From Helicobacter pylori (GTDB lineage: Bacteria; Campylobacterota; Campylobacteria; Campylobacterales; Helicobacteraceae): a stretch of DNA of 64,000 bases. Both the position numbers and the translations under genes were made by a program. The notes beneath the pieces are model-generated. The model had not been told where the DNA came from and ran no database searches. It was given only the letters and a program-made list of their open reading frames with translations. The DNA lies in contig NZ_CP051534.1 of assembly GCF_016748675.1 (NCBI RefSeq), forward strand, positions 496,001 to 560,000, in the 5' to 3' direction. Numbering within the stretch: the first letter of the stretch is position 1; each line of letters starts with the position of its first letter. This document shows, piece after piece, positions 19,335 through 29,754 of this stretch.

Positions 19335-20684
19335 ATGTTAAGGCTTTTGATAGGACTTCTTCTAATGAGTTTTATAAGCTTGCAATCAGCCTCTTGGCAA
19401 GAACCCTTAAGAGTGAGTATAGAATTTGTGGATTTGCCTAAAAAAATCATTCGTTTTCCGGCTCATGATTTGCAAGTGGGGGAGTTTGGTTTTGTCGTTA
19501 CTAAACTTTCAGATTATGAAATCGTTAATTCTGAAGTGGTCATTATTGCCGTTGAAAATGGAGTCGCAACGGCTAAATTCAGAGCGTTTGAGTCTATGAA
19601 ACAAAGGCATTTACCCACTCCAAGAATGGTCGCTAGAAAGGGCGATTTAGTCTATTTTAGGCAATTCAACAACCAAGCGTTTTTAATCGCTCCTAATGAT
19701 GAAATTTATGAGCAAATCAGAGCGACTAATACTGATATTAATTTTATTAGTTCTGATTTGTTGGTTACTTTTTTGAACGGGTTTGACCCAAAAATCGCTA
19801 ATTTAAGAAAAGCGTGCAATGTTTATAGCGTGGGGGTGATTTATATTGTAACCACGAACACGCTCAATATTTTAAGCTGTGAGAGTTTTGAAATTTTAGA
19901 AAAAAGAGAGTTGGATACAAGTGGCGTTACTAAAACTTCTACGCCGTTTTTTTCTAGGGTTGAGGGCATTGATGCAGGCACGCTAGGGAAACTTTTTTCA
20001 GGCAGTCAATCTAAAAATTACTTCGCTTACTATGACGCTTTAGTGAAAAAAGAAAAACGCAAAGAAGTAAGGATTGAAAAGAAAGAAGTAAGGATTGATT
20101 CTAGAGAAATTAAACGAGAAATCAAGCAAGAGGCCATTAAAGAGCCTAAAAAAGCCAATCAAAGCACAGAAAACGCTCCCACTTTAGAAGAGAAAAATTA
20201 CCAAAAAGCAGAGCGAAAACTTGATTCTAAAGAAGAAAGGCGCTATTTAAGAGATGAAAGGAAAAAAGCCAAAGCCACCAAAAAGGCTATGGAATTGGAA
20301 GAAAGAGAAAAAGAGCATGATGAAAGAGACGAAAAAGAGACTGAAGGAAGAAGAAAAGCTTTAGAAATGGATAAAGGCAATGAAAAAGTCAATACCAAAG
20401 AAAATGAGCAAAAAATCAAGCAAGAAGCCATTAAAGAGCCAAGTAATGGAAATAACGCCACCCAACAAGGCGAAAAACAAAACGCTCCTAAAGAGAACAA
20501 CGCTTCTAAAGAAGAGAAAAAACCAAATTCTAAAGAAGAAAAACGCCGCTTGAAAGAAGAAAAGAAAAAAGCCAAAGCCGAACAAAGAGCGAGAGAATTT
20601 GAACAAAGAGCGAGAGAGCATCAAGAAAGAGATGAAAAAGAGCTTGAAGAGCGAAGAAAGGCGCTAGAAGCGGGTAAAAAATAA
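19335..20684 (+). CDS. pgbA: plasminogen-binding protein PgbA
   Basis: Surface-associated protein known in H. pylori to bind host plasminogen through a C-terminal lysine. The start ATG 19335 has AAAAGGA 5 bases upstream and gives a clear signal peptide (MLRLLIGLLLMSFISLQSAS); an ATG at 19317 lies inside the previous gene. The N-terminal half is a conserved globular domain; residues about 240-449 are a low-complexity Lys/Glu-rich coiled-coil region with internal repeats (KEERRYLRDERKKAKA / KEEKRRLKEEKKKAKA) ending AGKK. The terminal Lys-Lys fits plasminogen kringle binding. glcD follows after one base. Confidence 0.9.
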   Translation: MLRLLIGLLLMSFISLQSASWQEPLRVSIEFVDLPKKIIRFPAHDLQVGEFGFVVTKLSDYEIVNSEVVIIAVENGVATAKFRAFESMKQRHLPTPRMVARKGDLVYFRQFNNQAFLIAPNDEIYEQIRATNTDINFISSDLLVTFLNGFDPKIANLRKACNVYSVGVIYIVTTNTLNILSCESFEILEKRELDTSGVTKTSTPFFSRVEGIDAGTLGKLFSGSQSKNYFAYYDALVKKEKRKEVRIEKKEVRIDSREIKREIKQEAIKEPKKANQSTENAPTLEEKNYQKAERKLDSKEERRYLRDERKKAKATKKAMELEEREKEHDERDEKETEGRRKALEMDKGNEKVNTKENEQKIKQEAIKEPSNGNNATQQGEKQNAPKENNASKEEKKPNSKEEKRRLKEEKKKAKAEQRAREFEQRAREHQERDEKELEERRKALEAGKK

Positions 20685-20685
20685 C

Positions 20686-22065
20686 ATGTTAGACCAACAG
20701 CACCTCAAATATTTTAAAAACCTAGTGGGGGGAGAGGATTTTTTCACTGATTTAGCGCATTTGAACGCTTATTGCTATGACGCTACTAAAGAAAGGCATT
20801 TGCCTAGCGGTGTGATTTTCCCTAAAAATGAGCGAGAAATCAGTCAGATTTTAAAATATTGCAACGAGCATCGCATCATCGTTGTGCCTAGGGGGGCTGG
20901 GAGCGGTTTTACAGGGGGGGCGTTGAGCGTGAGCGGAGGGCTAGTTTTAAGCGTAGAAAAGCATTTGGATAAGATTTTAGAGATTGACACTAAAAATTTA
21001 ATCGCTAGAGTCGAGCCGGGCGTGATTAACAAGCATTTCCAAAACGAAGTGGAAAAATTGAATCTCTTCTACCCCCCAGATCCAGCGAGTGAAAGTCAAA
21101 GCACTTTAGGGGGGAATGTCGCTGAAAATGCCGGTGGCATGCGCGCGGCTAAATACGGCATCACTAAAGATTATGTCATGGCTTTAAGGGTGGTTTTAGC
21201 GAATGGTGAGATCATAAGGGCAGGCAAAAAAACGATCAAAGATGTCGCCGGTTTTAATGTTGCAGGGCTGATGATCGCTAGTGAGGGGTGTTTGGGCGTG
21301 ATTTCTGAAATCACTTTAAAGCTTTTAGCCAAACCGCCCCTAAAACAAAGCGCGATGGGGGTTTTTAACCATATTGAAGACGCCATGAACGCTGTTTATA
21401 AGACAATGAGCAGCGGCGTTACGCCTGTGGCGATGGAATTTTTGGATAATTTGAGCATCAAGGCGGTTGAAGAACGATTTTCTAAAGGCTTACCCAAAGA
21501 CGCTGGAGCGATACTCATCACTCAAGTGGATGGCGTGGTTAAAGAGCAGATTGCATGGCAACTCAATGAGATAGAAAAGCATTTCAAAGCCAATGGTTGC
21601 GTGGATTTTAAGATCGCTCAAAACGAACAAGAAGAGCAGGATTTATGGTTTTCAAGGCGTAACGCTTCCCAAAGCATTAGCGTTTATGGTAAAAAGAAAT
21701 TGAATGAAGACGTAACCGTTCCTAGGGCGAGTTTGCCGAGTTTGTTGCAAGAAGTCGCCAAAATCAGCCAAAAATACGGCTTTAAAATCCCTTGCTTTGG
21801 GCATACGGGCGATGGCAATGTGCATGTGAATATCATGCTAGAAGATCCTAAAAAAGATTTAGAAAAAGGGCATCAGGCTATGGAAGAGATTTTTCAGGCC
21901 GCTATCAGTTTGGAGGGGACTTTAAGCGGGGAGCATGGCATAGGCTTGTCTAAAGCCAAATTCATGCCTTTAGCGTTCAATCATAGTGAAATGGAGCTTT
22001 TTAGGAATATTAAAAAAGCCCTTGATCCTAATAATATTTTAAACCCTTTTAAAATGGGGTTGTAA
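20686..22065 (+). CDS. glcD: glycolate/lactate-type FAD oxidase subunit GlcD
   Basis: FAD-linked oxidase of the GlcD/D-lactate dehydrogenase family, oxidising a 2-hydroxy acid such as glycolate or D-lactate. The FAD-binding type 4 domain has VPRGAGSGFTGGALSVSGG (about 66-84) and PPDPASESQSTLGGNVAENAGG; the C-terminal domain has the HTGDGNVHVN motif and ends LDPNNILNPFKMGL. Length 459 is typical. It contains G6 and G7 runs near 20891 and 20924, not known as switches. It follows pgbA by one base and precedes dapB by about 20 bases. Confidence 0.9.
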   Translation: MLDQQHLKYFKNLVGGEDFFTDLAHLNAYCYDATKERHLPSGVIFPKNEREISQILKYCNEHRIIVVPRGAGSGFTGGALSVSGGLVLSVEKHLDKILEIDTKNLIARVEPGVINKHFQNEVEKLNLFYPPDPASESQSTLGGNVAENAGGMRAAKYGITKDYVMALRVVLANGEIIRAGKKTIKDVAGFNVAGLMIASEGCLGVISEITLKLLAKPPLKQSAMGVFNHIEDAMNAVYKTMSSGVTPVAMEFLDNLSIKAVEERFSKGLPKDAGAILITQVDGVVKEQIAWQLNEIEKHFKANGCVDFKIAQNEQEEQDLWFSRRNASQSISVYGKKKLNEDVTVPRASLPSLLQEVAKISQKYGFKIPCFGHTGDGNVHVNIMLEDPKKDLEKGHQAMEEIFQAAISLEGTLSGEHGIGLSKAKFMPLAFNHSEMELFRNIKKALDPNNILNPFKMGL

Positions 22066-22086
22066 GATTTAAAGCAAGGAAAGTGC

Positions 22087-22851
22087 ATGAAAATCGGTGT
22101 TTATGGGGCGAGCGGTCGTATAGGGAAACTGCTCTTAGAAGAATTAAAAGGGGGGTATAAGGGATTAGAGTTATCTAGCGTGTTTGTCAGGCAAAAATGC
22201 GAAACGGATTTCAGCTCTTTTTCACACGCCCCTTTAGTAACCAATGATTTAAAAGCGTTTGTGAGGGCATGCGAATGCGTGGTTGATTTTTCTTTACCTA
22301 AAGGCGTGGATCATTTGCTAGAGACTCTTTTAGAATGCCCTAAAATTTTAGTTTCTGGCACGACCGGTTTAGAAACAGAAACGCTAGAAAAAATGCAACA
22401 ATTAGCCTTAAAGGCGCCGCTTTTGCATGCGCACAACATGTCTTTAGGGATTATGATGCTCAATCAATTGGCCTTTTTAGCTTCTTTGAAATTAAAAGAT
22501 GCGGATATTGAAATTGTAGAAACGCACCACAATCTCAAAAAAGACGCGCCGAGCGGCACTGCGTTGAGTTTGTATGAAACTTGCGCTAAGGCTAGGGGGT
22601 ATGATGAAAAAAACGCTCTTACCACTCACAGAGAAGGTTTGCGCTCTAAAGAAAGCATTGGCATAGCCGCTTTAAGGGGGGGCGATGTCGCCGGGAAGCA
22701 CACGATAGGGTTTTATTTAGAGGGCGAATACATAGAACTTAGCCATACGGCGACTAACCGATCTATTTTTGCTAAAGGGGCTTTAGAAGTGGCTCTGTGG
22801 CTTAAAGATAAGTCCGCTAAAAAATATGAAATCAGCGAAATGTTTGGTTGA
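22087..22851 (+). CDS. dapB: 4-hydroxy-tetrahydrodipicolinate reductase
   Basis: Cytosolic NAD(P)H-dependent enzyme of the diaminopimelate/lysine pathway. It has the dinucleotide motif [10 protein letters not shown] (about 7-16) and the catalytic region [16 protein letters not shown] with the active-site His-His and Lys. The C-terminal [12 protein letters not shown] helix is typical. Length 254 is normal. It starts at ATG 22087 after AAGGAAAGTGC. It is the last gene before a 436-base non-coding stretch with strong hairpins. Confidence 0.95.
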   Translation: MKIGVYGASGRIGKLLLEELKGGYKGLELSSVFVRQKCETDFSSFSHAPLVTNDLKAFVRACECVVDFSLPKGVDHLLETLLECPKILVSGTTGLETETLEKMQQLALKAPLLHAHNMSLGIMMLNQLAFLASLKLKDADIEIVETHHNLKKDAPSGTALSLYETCAKARGYDEKNALTTHREGLRSKESIGIAALRGGDVAGKHTIGFYLEGEYIELSHTATNRSIFAKGALEVALWLKDKSAKKYEISEMFG

Positions 22852-23005
22852 ATACTTGAACCTTTTTTGTATAGATGATTCACGCTTCTATAATAGAAAT
22901 GGAATACCGCTCTCTATTAGCCTTACTAAAGGGCTTTTACTATACTATAAGGGATATTGCTAACGATTAAGCTGTATTGGAAGAGTTTATTTTGCAAGAA
23001 TTAAT

Positions 23006-23037
23006 CTTGCCTTGTGTGATTAGTAACACAAGGCAAG
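23006..23037. terminator. 12-bp perfect hairpin after dapB
   Basis: Arms CTTGCCTTGTGT and ACACAAGGCAAG with an 8-base loop. It lacks a T run on either side, so it may be an RNA structural element rather than an intrinsic terminator. It lies in the 22852-23287 gap, in which I see no gene. Confidence 0.5.
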
Positions 23038-23072
23038 TGTGGTAAACCCTACTACAATTTCGATTCAAGGAG

Positions 23073-23106
23073 CCTAACTAAAATAAAAGGAGAAATTTTA
23101 GTTAGG
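23073..23106 (+). terminator. second 12-bp hairpin after dapB
   Basis: Arms CCTAACTAAAAT and ATTTTAGTTAGG around a 10-base purine-rich loop that contains AAGGAG, then GCTTTATTATAG. It could end a transcript from dapB or from a small RNA starting near the -10-like TACTATAAG at about 22940. The Shine-Dalgarno-like loop is exposed in the hairpin. Confidence 0.45.
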
Positions 23107-23287
23107 GCTTTATTATAGCAAAAATTATCAAGGATTACAAAGGGTAGCGTTTCTGGTTGGGATTTAGGGCGTTATTTTGATTGTTTTGAGTTTCATTTAC
23201 TTTTTGTTTCATAATAAATCTTAACTATCATAGACGCATGATTAAAGTATGTAAGTTATTAAAAATTTTAAAACAAAAGGATATAAA

Positions 23288-23458
23288 ATGAAAACCATTA
23301 GAAATAGCGTGTTCATTGGAGCGTCTTTACTTGGCGGTTGTGCTAGCGTTGAAACTCGTTTTGACGCTTTGCGTGTTGCTTGCGTTAAAAACGCTGTTAT
23401 AGAGAAAGAAGCGCGCCACACACCCAAAGATTTTAGTAGTCCTTACCACACTGACTAA
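23288..23458 (+). CDS. small lipoprotein
   Basis: A 56-residue protein starting MKTIRNSVFIGASLLGGCAS: a short charged n-region, a hydrophobic core and the lipobox LGGC, so it is predicted to be a lipoprotein with a mature part of only about 39 residues. AAGGAT lies 5 bases before the ATG, and it ends in KDFSSPYHTD. It lies between the hairpins after dapB and the convergent glnA gene, and corresponds in position to a small hypothetical lipoprotein of H. pylori. Function is unknown. The 253 bases downstream hold short hairpins (for example AGCCTTA/TAAGGCT at 23588-23603) but no gene I can support. Confidence 0.7.
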   Translation: MKTIRNSVFIGASLLGGCASVETRFDALRVACVKNAVIEKEARHTPKDFSSPYHTD

Positions 23459-23711
23459 ACCGGCACTGGGTTTTAGGCGGGTTTAGTTGGGGGTTTTAGG
23501 GGTGTTATTTCAAATGCTCTCTGTCCCCTTAAAAAATGAGTTTTGCATAAAAAATAAAGTTAAAAACCCCATTGTTAAAGATCAAAGAGCCTTAAGTAAG
23601 GCTTATCCAAAAAGCAAAAAAAATCAATTTTTCCAACCACTTTTTTTAAGAACAAGGCATTTTTGCCCTATTCTAAATTGTTAAAATGGGATTATTGATC
23701 CACTCATTGTT

Positions 23712-25157
23712 TTAGCATGAATAAGTGGTGATAAATTCAAAAGGATGGGGCTTGCTCTCCCATGGGAACACTTCAGCGTTGAATTTAAGAGATTGATAGG
23801 CTTGAATAAATTCTTCGCTAAAGACCTGACCCTCTTTCAAATACTGCTTATCGGCTAGCATTTCTTCTAACGATCGCCTTAAAGTGTGGGGCATTTGTTT
23901 GATACCCTTTTCTCTGATTTCATCTAAAGTCAATTTGAAAAGGTTGATATCCATCGCTTCGCCGGGATCCATTTTATTTTTAACGCCATCCATGCCTGCC
24001 ATTAAAATCGCCCCAAAAGCCAAGTAGGGGTTTGATGAGCTGTCCGGGAATCTGAATTCAAACCTAGCACTATTTTTAGAAATCCCATAAGGGATACGCA
24101 CGCTCGCGCTCCTGTTATTAGCCGAATAGGTTAAAATGGATGGGGCTTCATATCCCGGAATCAGGCGTTTGTAAGAATTAGTGGAAGCGTTAGTGAAAGC
24201 GGCTAACCCTCTAGCGTGGCGCAACACACCCCCTAAAAAATGCAACGCTAACTCACTCAAGCCCTTGTAAGTTTCGCCGCTAAAAAGGTTTTCATTGTTT
24301 TTCCAAACGCTCACATGGGTGTGCATCCCGCTCCCGTTATCCCCATATAGGGGTTTTGGCATGAAAGTGGCGGTTTTCCCATTTAAATGAGCGACCATTT
24401 TAACCACATATTTGAGTTTTTGGACATTATCAGCCGCTTCCACTAAATCCCCAAATTTCACGCCCACTTCGCCTTGCGCTTGCGCGACTTCATGATGGAC
24501 GACAAAAGTTTCTAGCCCCACTTGGTTTAAGACTTTCACAATTTCAGTGCGAATATCCATCATCGTATCCGTTGGCGGCACAGGCAAATAGCCCCCTTGC
24601 TTGCCCGGTCTATGCCCAAAATTGACGCCATTTTCAAAGCTTTTATCCCTATTCCATTCGCCCTCTTCGCTATCCACTTCATAGTATTGGGAATTGGAAG
24701 CGTCTTTAATCTTAATGGAATCAAAGATAAAAAATTCATTCTCCGCGCCAAAATAAGCCACATCGCCCAAACCTGAATCTTTTAAATGCTGTAAGGCTTT
24801 TTTAGCGATACTTCTGGGGCATTTTTCATAAGGCTGGTTTTTATACACATCATACACATCGCAAAACACGACCACGCTCACATCCGCGCTAAAAGGATCA
24901 ATGAAATAACGCACCAAATCGGGGGTTAAAATCATATCGGAGTGTTCAATGCCTTGCCAGCCTTTAAAACAACTCGCATCAAAAGGAATCCCCTCTTTAA
25001 ACATGCCATGCGTTAAAGCCCCAAAAGAATAAGCGATGTGATTCCAAGTGCCTTTAATATCGCTGAATCTAAAATCCACAAATTCCACTTCATTTTCTTT
25101 GCAAAATTCAAAAAATTCTTTGATCTTGCTTTCACTATTTTGAGTTCTTACTATCAT
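23712..25157 (-). CDS. glnA: glutamine synthetase type I
   Basis: Cytosolic enzyme making glutamine from glutamate, ammonia and ATP; important in H. pylori, which floods itself with urease ammonia. It shows the GS signatures [35 protein letters not shown], the ATP-binding [14 protein letters not shown] and NRSASVRIP. The site where enterobacterial GlnA is adenylylated on Tyr is NLFKLT here, with Phe in place of Tyr, so that control is absent, as described for H. pylori. The start ATG 25157 has AAAGGTGG upstream. It has its own extended -10 and is divergent from the DUF262 gene. Confidence 0.96.
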   Translation of the reverse strand: MIVRTQNSESKIKEFFEFCKENEVEFVDFRFSDIKGTWNHIAYSFGALTHGMFKEGIPFDASCFKGWQGIEHSDMILTPDLVRYFIDPFSADVSVVVFCDVYDVYKNQPYEKCPRSIAKKALQHLKDSGLGDVAYFGAENEFFIFDSIKIKDASNSQYYEVDSEEGEWNRDKSFENGVNFGHRPGKQGGYLPVPPTDTMMDIRTEIVKVLNQVGLETFVVHHEVAQAQGEVGVKFGDLVEAADNVQKLKYVVKMVAHLNGKTATFMPKPLYGDNGSGMHTHVSVWKNNENLFSGETYKGLSELALHFLGGVLRHARGLAAFTNASTNSYKRLIPGYEAPSILTYSANNRSASVRIPYGISKNSARFEFRFPDSSSNPYLAFGAILMAGMDGVKNKMDPGEAMDINLFKLTLDEIREKGIKQMPHTLRRSLEEMLADKQYLKEGQVFSEEFIQAYQSLKFNAEVFPWESKPHPFEFITTYSC

Positions 25158-25202
25158 TAACCACCTTTAATTGTTATGAATTGAGTTTGATTGATAGGGG
25201 TG

Positions 25203-25208
25203 ATTATA
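25203..25208 (-). promoter_or_regulatory. extended -10 box of glnA
   Basis: Reverse-strand TGCTATAAT, about 46 bases upstream of the glnA start. Confidence 0.6.
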
Positions 25209-25265
25209 GCATTTATGGGGCAAAAAAAGTAGAATCTGTATCAAGTTTGATTAAGATGCATGCGG

Positions 25266-25271
25266 TAAAAT
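25266..25271 (+). promoter_or_regulatory. possible -10 box of the DUF262 gene
   Basis: TAAAAT in GCGGTAAAATCC, 24 bases before the ATG at 25296. It would leave a very short leader just containing the AAGGAG site. Confidence 0.35.
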
Positions 25272-25295
25272 CCGCTAAATCAAGGAGTGTTATTC

Positions 25296-27365
25296 ATGAA
25301 AGCAGGAGAAGCCACACTATTAGAATTTTTTGAACAAAATCAAACGAATCAATTTGTCATTCCCATCTATCAGAGGGTGTATAGTTGGAAAAAGGAACAA
25401 TGCGAACAATTATGGGATGATATTATAAAAATTGGCGGAAATGATAAGATGAACGGGCATTTTATCGGTTCTATTTTGTATGTGCTAGATGGTAATACGC
25501 ACTCTAGCCCATTACTCATCATTGACGGCCAACAAAGGCTCACCACTATCACGCTTTTGCTTATCGCTTTAAGGAATCACTTAAGCAATGAAGTTAAAAT
25601 TTTGGAAAAATTTTCGCGTAAAAAAATAGAGAGCTATCTTATCAACAGCGATAAGGACGGCGATAAGAAATTCAGACTCATCTTATCAGAGTCTGATAAA
25701 GACACCTTGCTGTCTTTGATTGATAAAGACAGAAGAAAACCGAGCGAGCCTTCGTTAAAAATAATGGAAAATTTTAAATTATTTGAAGAATGGATCCGTA
25801 AAAACACCGACAAACTAGAAACGATTTTTAAAGGATTAGAAAAACTCATGATAGTTTGGATTGCTTTAAAGAAAGAAAAAGATGATCCTCAACTTATTTT
25901 TGAGAGCATGAACTCAAAAGGTATCGGACTCACGCAAACAGATTTGATCAGAAATTATATCGTAATGGAAACGGAGGTTGAAAAGCAAGAAGGCTTTTAT
26001 AATCAATATTGGAGGGCTATGGAAGAGGATTTTAAACAAAATGAAACATTGTTTAATCAATTTGTCCGGCATTATCTCACGATCAAAATAGGAAAGATTC
26101 CCAATGAGAAAAGAGTTTATGAAGCTTTCAAGGATTACCGGCAAAAAGAGGGGATAGCAATAGAGGATTTATTAAAAGATTTGAAAAAATATTGCGGGTA
26201 TTTTTGCCAGATTGCATTCAAAAAAGAAGCCGATAAGGATTTAAACAAGGCTTTAAGTTTTCTTGTAGATTTGGAAATGGATGTGGTGTATCCGCTATTA
26301 CTAGAGCTTTATAGCGATTATAGCGATGGCGTTTTATCCAAGCAGGATTTTATCCCTATTATCGCTCTGATAGAGAGCTATATTTTCAGAAGGGCGGTGT
26401 GCGGGCTTGGCACAAATAGTCTCAATAAAGTCTTTCCCTCTTTTACAAAGCACATCCAAAAAGATGAATATTTTGAAAGCCTAAAGGCGCATTTTAGCTA
26501 TCTGACAGAAAAACAAAGATTTCCAAACAATGACGAGTTTAAAGATCGTTTTATTACGATAGATTTTTATAATTTTCAAAAAAAGAAATATTTTTTTGAA
26601 AGGCTAGAAAATTTTGACACAAAAGAGCCGGTCAATACTAAGGAATGCACTATTGAGCACATCATGCCTCAAACACTCACAGAAGAATGGAAAAGGGATT
26701 TGGGTGGAAATTTTCAAGCAATACACGATAAATACCTCCACACAATAGGCAATCTCACTCTAACCGGTTATAACCAAGAGTATAGTAACAATTCTTTCCA
26801 AGAAAAAAGAGATATGGAGAAGGGCTTCAAACAAAGCCCGTTGAGACTCAATCAGGGTTTGAAAGATTTAGAATCTTTTGACGAAAAACAGATTGAAAAA
26901 AGAGCTAATGTTTTAGCGGATTGGGCTTTAAAGATTTGGACTTACCCCAAGCTAGATGCAGAAACATTAGAGAAATATAAATCCAAGAAAGAAAAAAAGG
27001 CTTATGATTTAAGCTCTTATAAGTTTAGCTCTCATTCAAGGGAATTATTTGATATTTTAAGCAAAGAGATTAAAGCTCTTGATGAAAGGATAACCGAAAA
27101 ATTTAATCAAGAGTATATCTCTTATATGTTTGACAAAAATTTTGTGGATATTGTTGTGCAAGAAAAAGGCTTAAAATTGTATTTGAATATGCCATTTAAT
27201 GAACTGCAAGACGAAAAAAATCTGGCAAGGGATATGACTAATAAAGGTCATTTGGGGAATGGAGACATAGAAGTCAAGCTAGAAACAAAAGAGAGTATCC
27301 CTTATTGTTTGGGGTTGATCAAACAAGTTTTAGAAAAACAGATGGATGGTAGGAATAGGCAATAA
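25296..27365 (+). CDS. DUF262/DUF1524 protein, GmrSD-like
   Basis: A 689-residue protein with the GmrSD-type layout. The N-terminal DUF262 part has [14 protein letters not shown] (about 21-34) and the ParB-like nucleotide motif IDGQQRLTT (about 76-84). The DUF1524 part has the HNH-type nuclease signature EHIMPQTL followed by [17 protein letters not shown] (about 450-495). The C-terminus (about 580 onward, [15 protein letters not shown]...) resembles DUF5655. GmrSD relatives are NTP-dependent nucleases that cut modified phage DNA (type IV restriction), so a defence role is likely by family; direct evidence is lacking. ATG 25296 has AAGGAG 8 bases upstream. It stands alone between glnA and rplI. 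Confidence 0.82.
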   Translation: MKAGEATLLEFFEQNQTNQFVIPIYQRVYSWKKEQCEQLWDDIIKIGGNDKMNGHFIGSILYVLDGNTHSSPLLIIDGQQRLTTITLLLIALRNHLSNEVKILEKFSRKKIESYLINSDKDGDKKFRLILSESDKDTLLSLIDKDRRKPSEPSLKIMENFKLFEEWIRKNTDKLETIFKGLEKLMIVWIALKKEKDDPQLIFESMNSKGIGLTQTDLIRNYIVMETEVEKQEGFYNQYWRAMEEDFKQNETLFNQFVRHYLTIKIGKIPNEKRVYEAFKDYRQKEGIAIEDLLKDLKKYCGYFCQIAFKKEADKDLNKALSFLVDLEMDVVYPLLLELYSDYSDGVLSKQDFIPIIALIESYIFRRAVCGLGTNSLNKVFPSFTKHIQKDEYFESLKAHFSYLTEKQRFPNNDEFKDRFITIDFYNFQKKKYFFERLENFDTKEPVNTKECTIEHIMPQTLTEEWKRDLGGNFQAIHDKYLHTIGNLTLTGYNQEYSNNSFQEKRDMEKGFKQSPLRLNQGLKDLESFDEKQIEKRANVLADWALKIWTYPKLDAETLEKYKSKKEKKAYDLSSYKFSSHSRELFDILSKEIKALDERITEKFNQEYISYMFDKNFVDIVVQEKGLKLYLNMPFNELQDEKNLARDMTNKGHLGNGDIEVKLETKESIPYCLGLIKQVLEKQMDGRNRQ

Positions 27366-27390
27366 AAACCCAACTTATTAAAATAAAGAG

Positions 27391-27396
27391 TATAAT
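27391..27396 (+). promoter_or_regulatory. -10 box of rplI-hslVU-era-csd6
   Basis: TATAAT in GAGTATAATTAC, about 31 bases before the rplI start. It is the only clear promoter before this tight five-gene run. Confidence 0.55.
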
Positions 27397-27427
27397 TACA
27401 AATTACTTACAACTTAAAGGGGATATG

Positions 27428-27877
27428 ATGAAAGTTCTATTATTAGAAGATGTGAAAAATTTGGGCAAAGCGGGTGAAGTGTGCGAAGTTAAAGATGGCT
27501 ATGGGAATAACTTTTTAATCGCTAACCAAAAAGCCAAACTCGCCACTAACGAAGTGATCAACAAATACAAAGCCGAAGTTAAAAAGAAAGCGGAAAAAGA
27601 AGCCCTAGAAAAGGCGCAAAAATTGCAAATGGTAGAAACCTTACAAACCATCACGCTGACTATCCATAAAAAAGTCGGCGCGAACGGCTCTTTATTTGGA
27701 GCGATCACTAAGGAAGAAATCACGGAGCGTTTGAAAGAACAGCATGCGAGTTTAAATTTAGATAAAAAAGACATTGAACTCAAACACCCGATTAAAAGCA
27801 CAGGGATTTATGAGATTGAAGTCAAGCTTGGATCGGGGATTGCGGGCACGTTTAAAATTGATGTGGTGGCTGAGTAG
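27428..27877 (+). CDS. rplI: 50S ribosomal protein L9
   Basis: Large-subunit protein binding 23S rRNA. The N-terminal domain begins [25 protein letters not shown], followed by a long lysine-rich connecting helix (about 42-75) and a C-terminal domain ending TFKIDVVAE. There are two adjacent ATG codons (27425 and 27428); the second gives the usual 149-residue protein. AAAGGGG precedes it. The hslV start follows after three bases, so it leads an operon with the protease genes. Confidence 0.96.
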   Translation: MKVLLLEDVKNLGKAGEVCEVKDGYGNNFLIANQKAKLATNEVINKYKAEVKKKAEKEALEKAQKLQMVETLQTITLTIHKKVGANGSLFGAITKEEITERLKEQHASLNLDKKDIELKHPIKSTGIYEIEVKLGSGIAGTFKIDVVAE

Positions 27878-27880
27878 AAA

Positions 27881-28423
27881 ATGTTTGAAGCGACAACGAT
27901 TTTGGGCTATAGAGGGGAATTTGATAATAAGAAGTTCGCTTTCATTGGAGGCGATGGGCAGGTAACTTTGGGTAATTGCGTAGTCAAAGCCAATGCGACA
28001 AAAATCAGAAGCTTGTATCACAACCAGGTTTTAAGCGGATTTGCCGGAAGCACCGCGGACGCTTTTAGTTTGTTTGATATGTTTGAACGCATTTTAGAGA
28101 GCAAAAAAGGGGATTTGTTTAAAAGCGTGGTGGATTTCAGCAAAGAATGGCGCAAAGACAAGTATTTACGCCGACTGGAAGCGATGATGATCGTTTTAAA
28201 TTTGGATCACATTTTCATTTTGAGCGGCACGGGCGATGTTTTAGAGGCTGAAGACAATAAGATCGCTGCTATTGGGAGTGGGGGGAATTACGCCTTAAGC
28301 GCGGCTAGGGCTTTAGATCATTTCGCTCATTTAGAGCCTAAAAAACTTGTAGAAGAGTCCTTAAAAATCGCAGGGGATCTTTGCATTTACACCAACACGA
28401 ATATTAAAATTTTGGAGCTTTAA
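27881..28423 (+). CDS. hslV: ATP-dependent protease subunit HslV (ClpQ)
   Basis: Proteolytic subunit of the HslUV protease, related to proteasome beta subunits. It has [11 protein letters not shown] at the N-terminus; the catalytic Thr must be exposed by removing the first few residues. [10 protein letters not shown] (about 28-37) and [16 protein letters not shown] (about 127-142) are the conserved core motifs. Length 180 is normal. The final base of its stop is the first of the hslU start, consistent with coupled production of the two subunits. Confidence 0.95.
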   Translation: MFEATTILGYRGEFDNKKFAFIGGDGQVTLGNCVVKANATKIRSLYHNQVLSGFAGSTADAFSLFDMFERILESKKGDLFKSVVDFSKEWRKDKYLRRLEAMMIVLNLDHIFILSGTGDVLEAEDNKIAAIGSGGNYALSAARALDHFAHLEPKKLVEESLKIAGDLCIYTNTNIKILEL

Positions 28424-29754
28424 TGTCTAAATTGAATATGACCCCAAGAGAAATTGTCGCTTATTTGGATGAATACATCATTGGGCAAAAGGAAGCTAAA
28501 AAGTCTATCGCTATCGCTTTTAGGAATCGTTACAGGCGTTTACAACTGGAAAAATCCTTACAAGAAGAAATCACGCCTAAAAACATTTTAATGATTGGCT
28601 CTACTGGTGTGGGTAAAACGGAAATCGCAAGAAGAATAGCAAAAATCATGAAACTCCCCTTTGTGAAAGTGGAAGCGAGCAAATACACAGAAGTGGGTTT
28701 TGTGGGGCGTGATGTGGAGTCTATGGTAAGGGATTTAGTCAATAACAGCGTGCTTTTAGTGGAAAATGAGCATAAAGAAAAATTAAAAGACAAGATTGAA
28801 GAAGCGGTTATAGAAAAAATCGCTAAAAAACTCCTACCCCCCTTGCCTAGTGGCGTGAGCGAAGAAAAAAAACAAGAATACGCCAACAGCCTTTTAAAGA
28901 TGCAACAAAGAATCGCACAAGGCGAGTTGGATAGTAGAGAAATTGAAATTGAAGTGCGTAAAAAAAGCATAGAGATTGATTCTAATGTGCCGCCTGAAAT
29001 TTTAAGGGTTCAAGAAAACTTGATTAAAGTTTTCCATAAAGAACAGGATAAAGTCAAAAAAACTTTAAGCGTTAAAGAGGCTAAAGAAGCCCTAAAGACA
29101 GAAATTAGCGACACGCTTTTAGATGGCGAAGCCATTAAAATGGAAGGCTTGAAGCGCGCGGAAAGTTCAGGGGTGATTTTTATTGATGAAATTGATAAAA
29201 TCGCTGTCAGCTCTAAAGAAGGAAGCCGTCAAGATCCCAGTAAAGAGGGGGTTCAAAGGGATTTGTTGCCGATTGTGGAGGGGAGTGTGGTGAATACGAA
29301 GTATGGTTCTATTAAAACAGAGCATATTTTATTCATTGCAGCCGGGGCTTTTCATCTTTCTAAACCAAGCGATTTGATCCCTGAATTGCAGGGGCGTTTC
29401 CCTTTAAGGGTGGAGTTAGAGAATTTAACCGAAGAAATCATGTATATGATTTTAACCCAAACTAAAACCTCTATCATCAAGCAATACCAAGCCCTTTTAA
29501 AAGTGGAGGGCGTAGAAATTGCGTTTGAAGACGATGCGATCAAAGAGTTAGCCAAACTTTCTTATAACGCCAATCAAAAAAGCGAAGATATAGGCGCTAG
29601 AAGGTTGCACACCACCATTGAAAAAGTGCTAGAAGACATTAGTTTTGAAGCGGAGGATTATTCGGGGCAAAAGGTTACTATCACTAAAGAATTGGTTCAA
29701 TCAAAGCTAGAGGATTTAGTGGCTGATGAAAATTTGGTGAAGTATATTTTATGA
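28423..29754 (+). CDS. hslU: HslU ATPase/unfoldase
   Basis: AAA+ unfoldase that feeds substrates into HslV. Walker A is GSTGVGKTE (about 60-68), Walker B is [11 protein letters not shown] (about 247-257), and the sensor-2 arginine lies in [14 protein letters not shown] (about 387-400). An I-domain is inserted between the Walker motifs (about 110-220). The C-terminus ends VKYIL, the short tail that docks into HslV. It overlaps the era start by the ATGA arrangement. Confidence 0.96.
   Translation: MSKLNMTPREIVAYLDEYIIGQKEAKKSIAIAFRNRYRRLQLEKSLQEEITPKNILMIGSTGVGKTEIARRIAKIMKLPFVKVEASKYTEVGFVGRDVESMVRDLVNNSVLLVENEHKEKLKDKIEEAVIEKIAKKLLPPLPSGVSEEKKQEYANSLLKMQQRIAQGELDSREIEIEVRKKSIEIDSNVPPEILRVQENLIKVFHKEQDKVKKTLSVKEAKEALKTEISDTLLDGEAIKMEGLKRAESSGVIFIDEIDKIAVSSKEGSRQDPSKEGVQRDLLPIVEGSVVNTKYGSIKTEHILFIAAGAFHLSKPSDLIPELQGRFPLRVELENLTEEIMYMILTQTKTSIIKQYQALLKVEGVEIAFEDDAIKELAKLSYNANQKSEDIGARRLHTTIEKVLEDISFEAEDYSGQKVTITKELVQSKLEDLVADENLVKYIL

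Noticed and set aside
23487-23684. 65-residue forward frame between the small lipoprotein and glnA
   Set aside because: No ribosome-binding site, low-complexity composition and short hairpins inside; probably non-coding.
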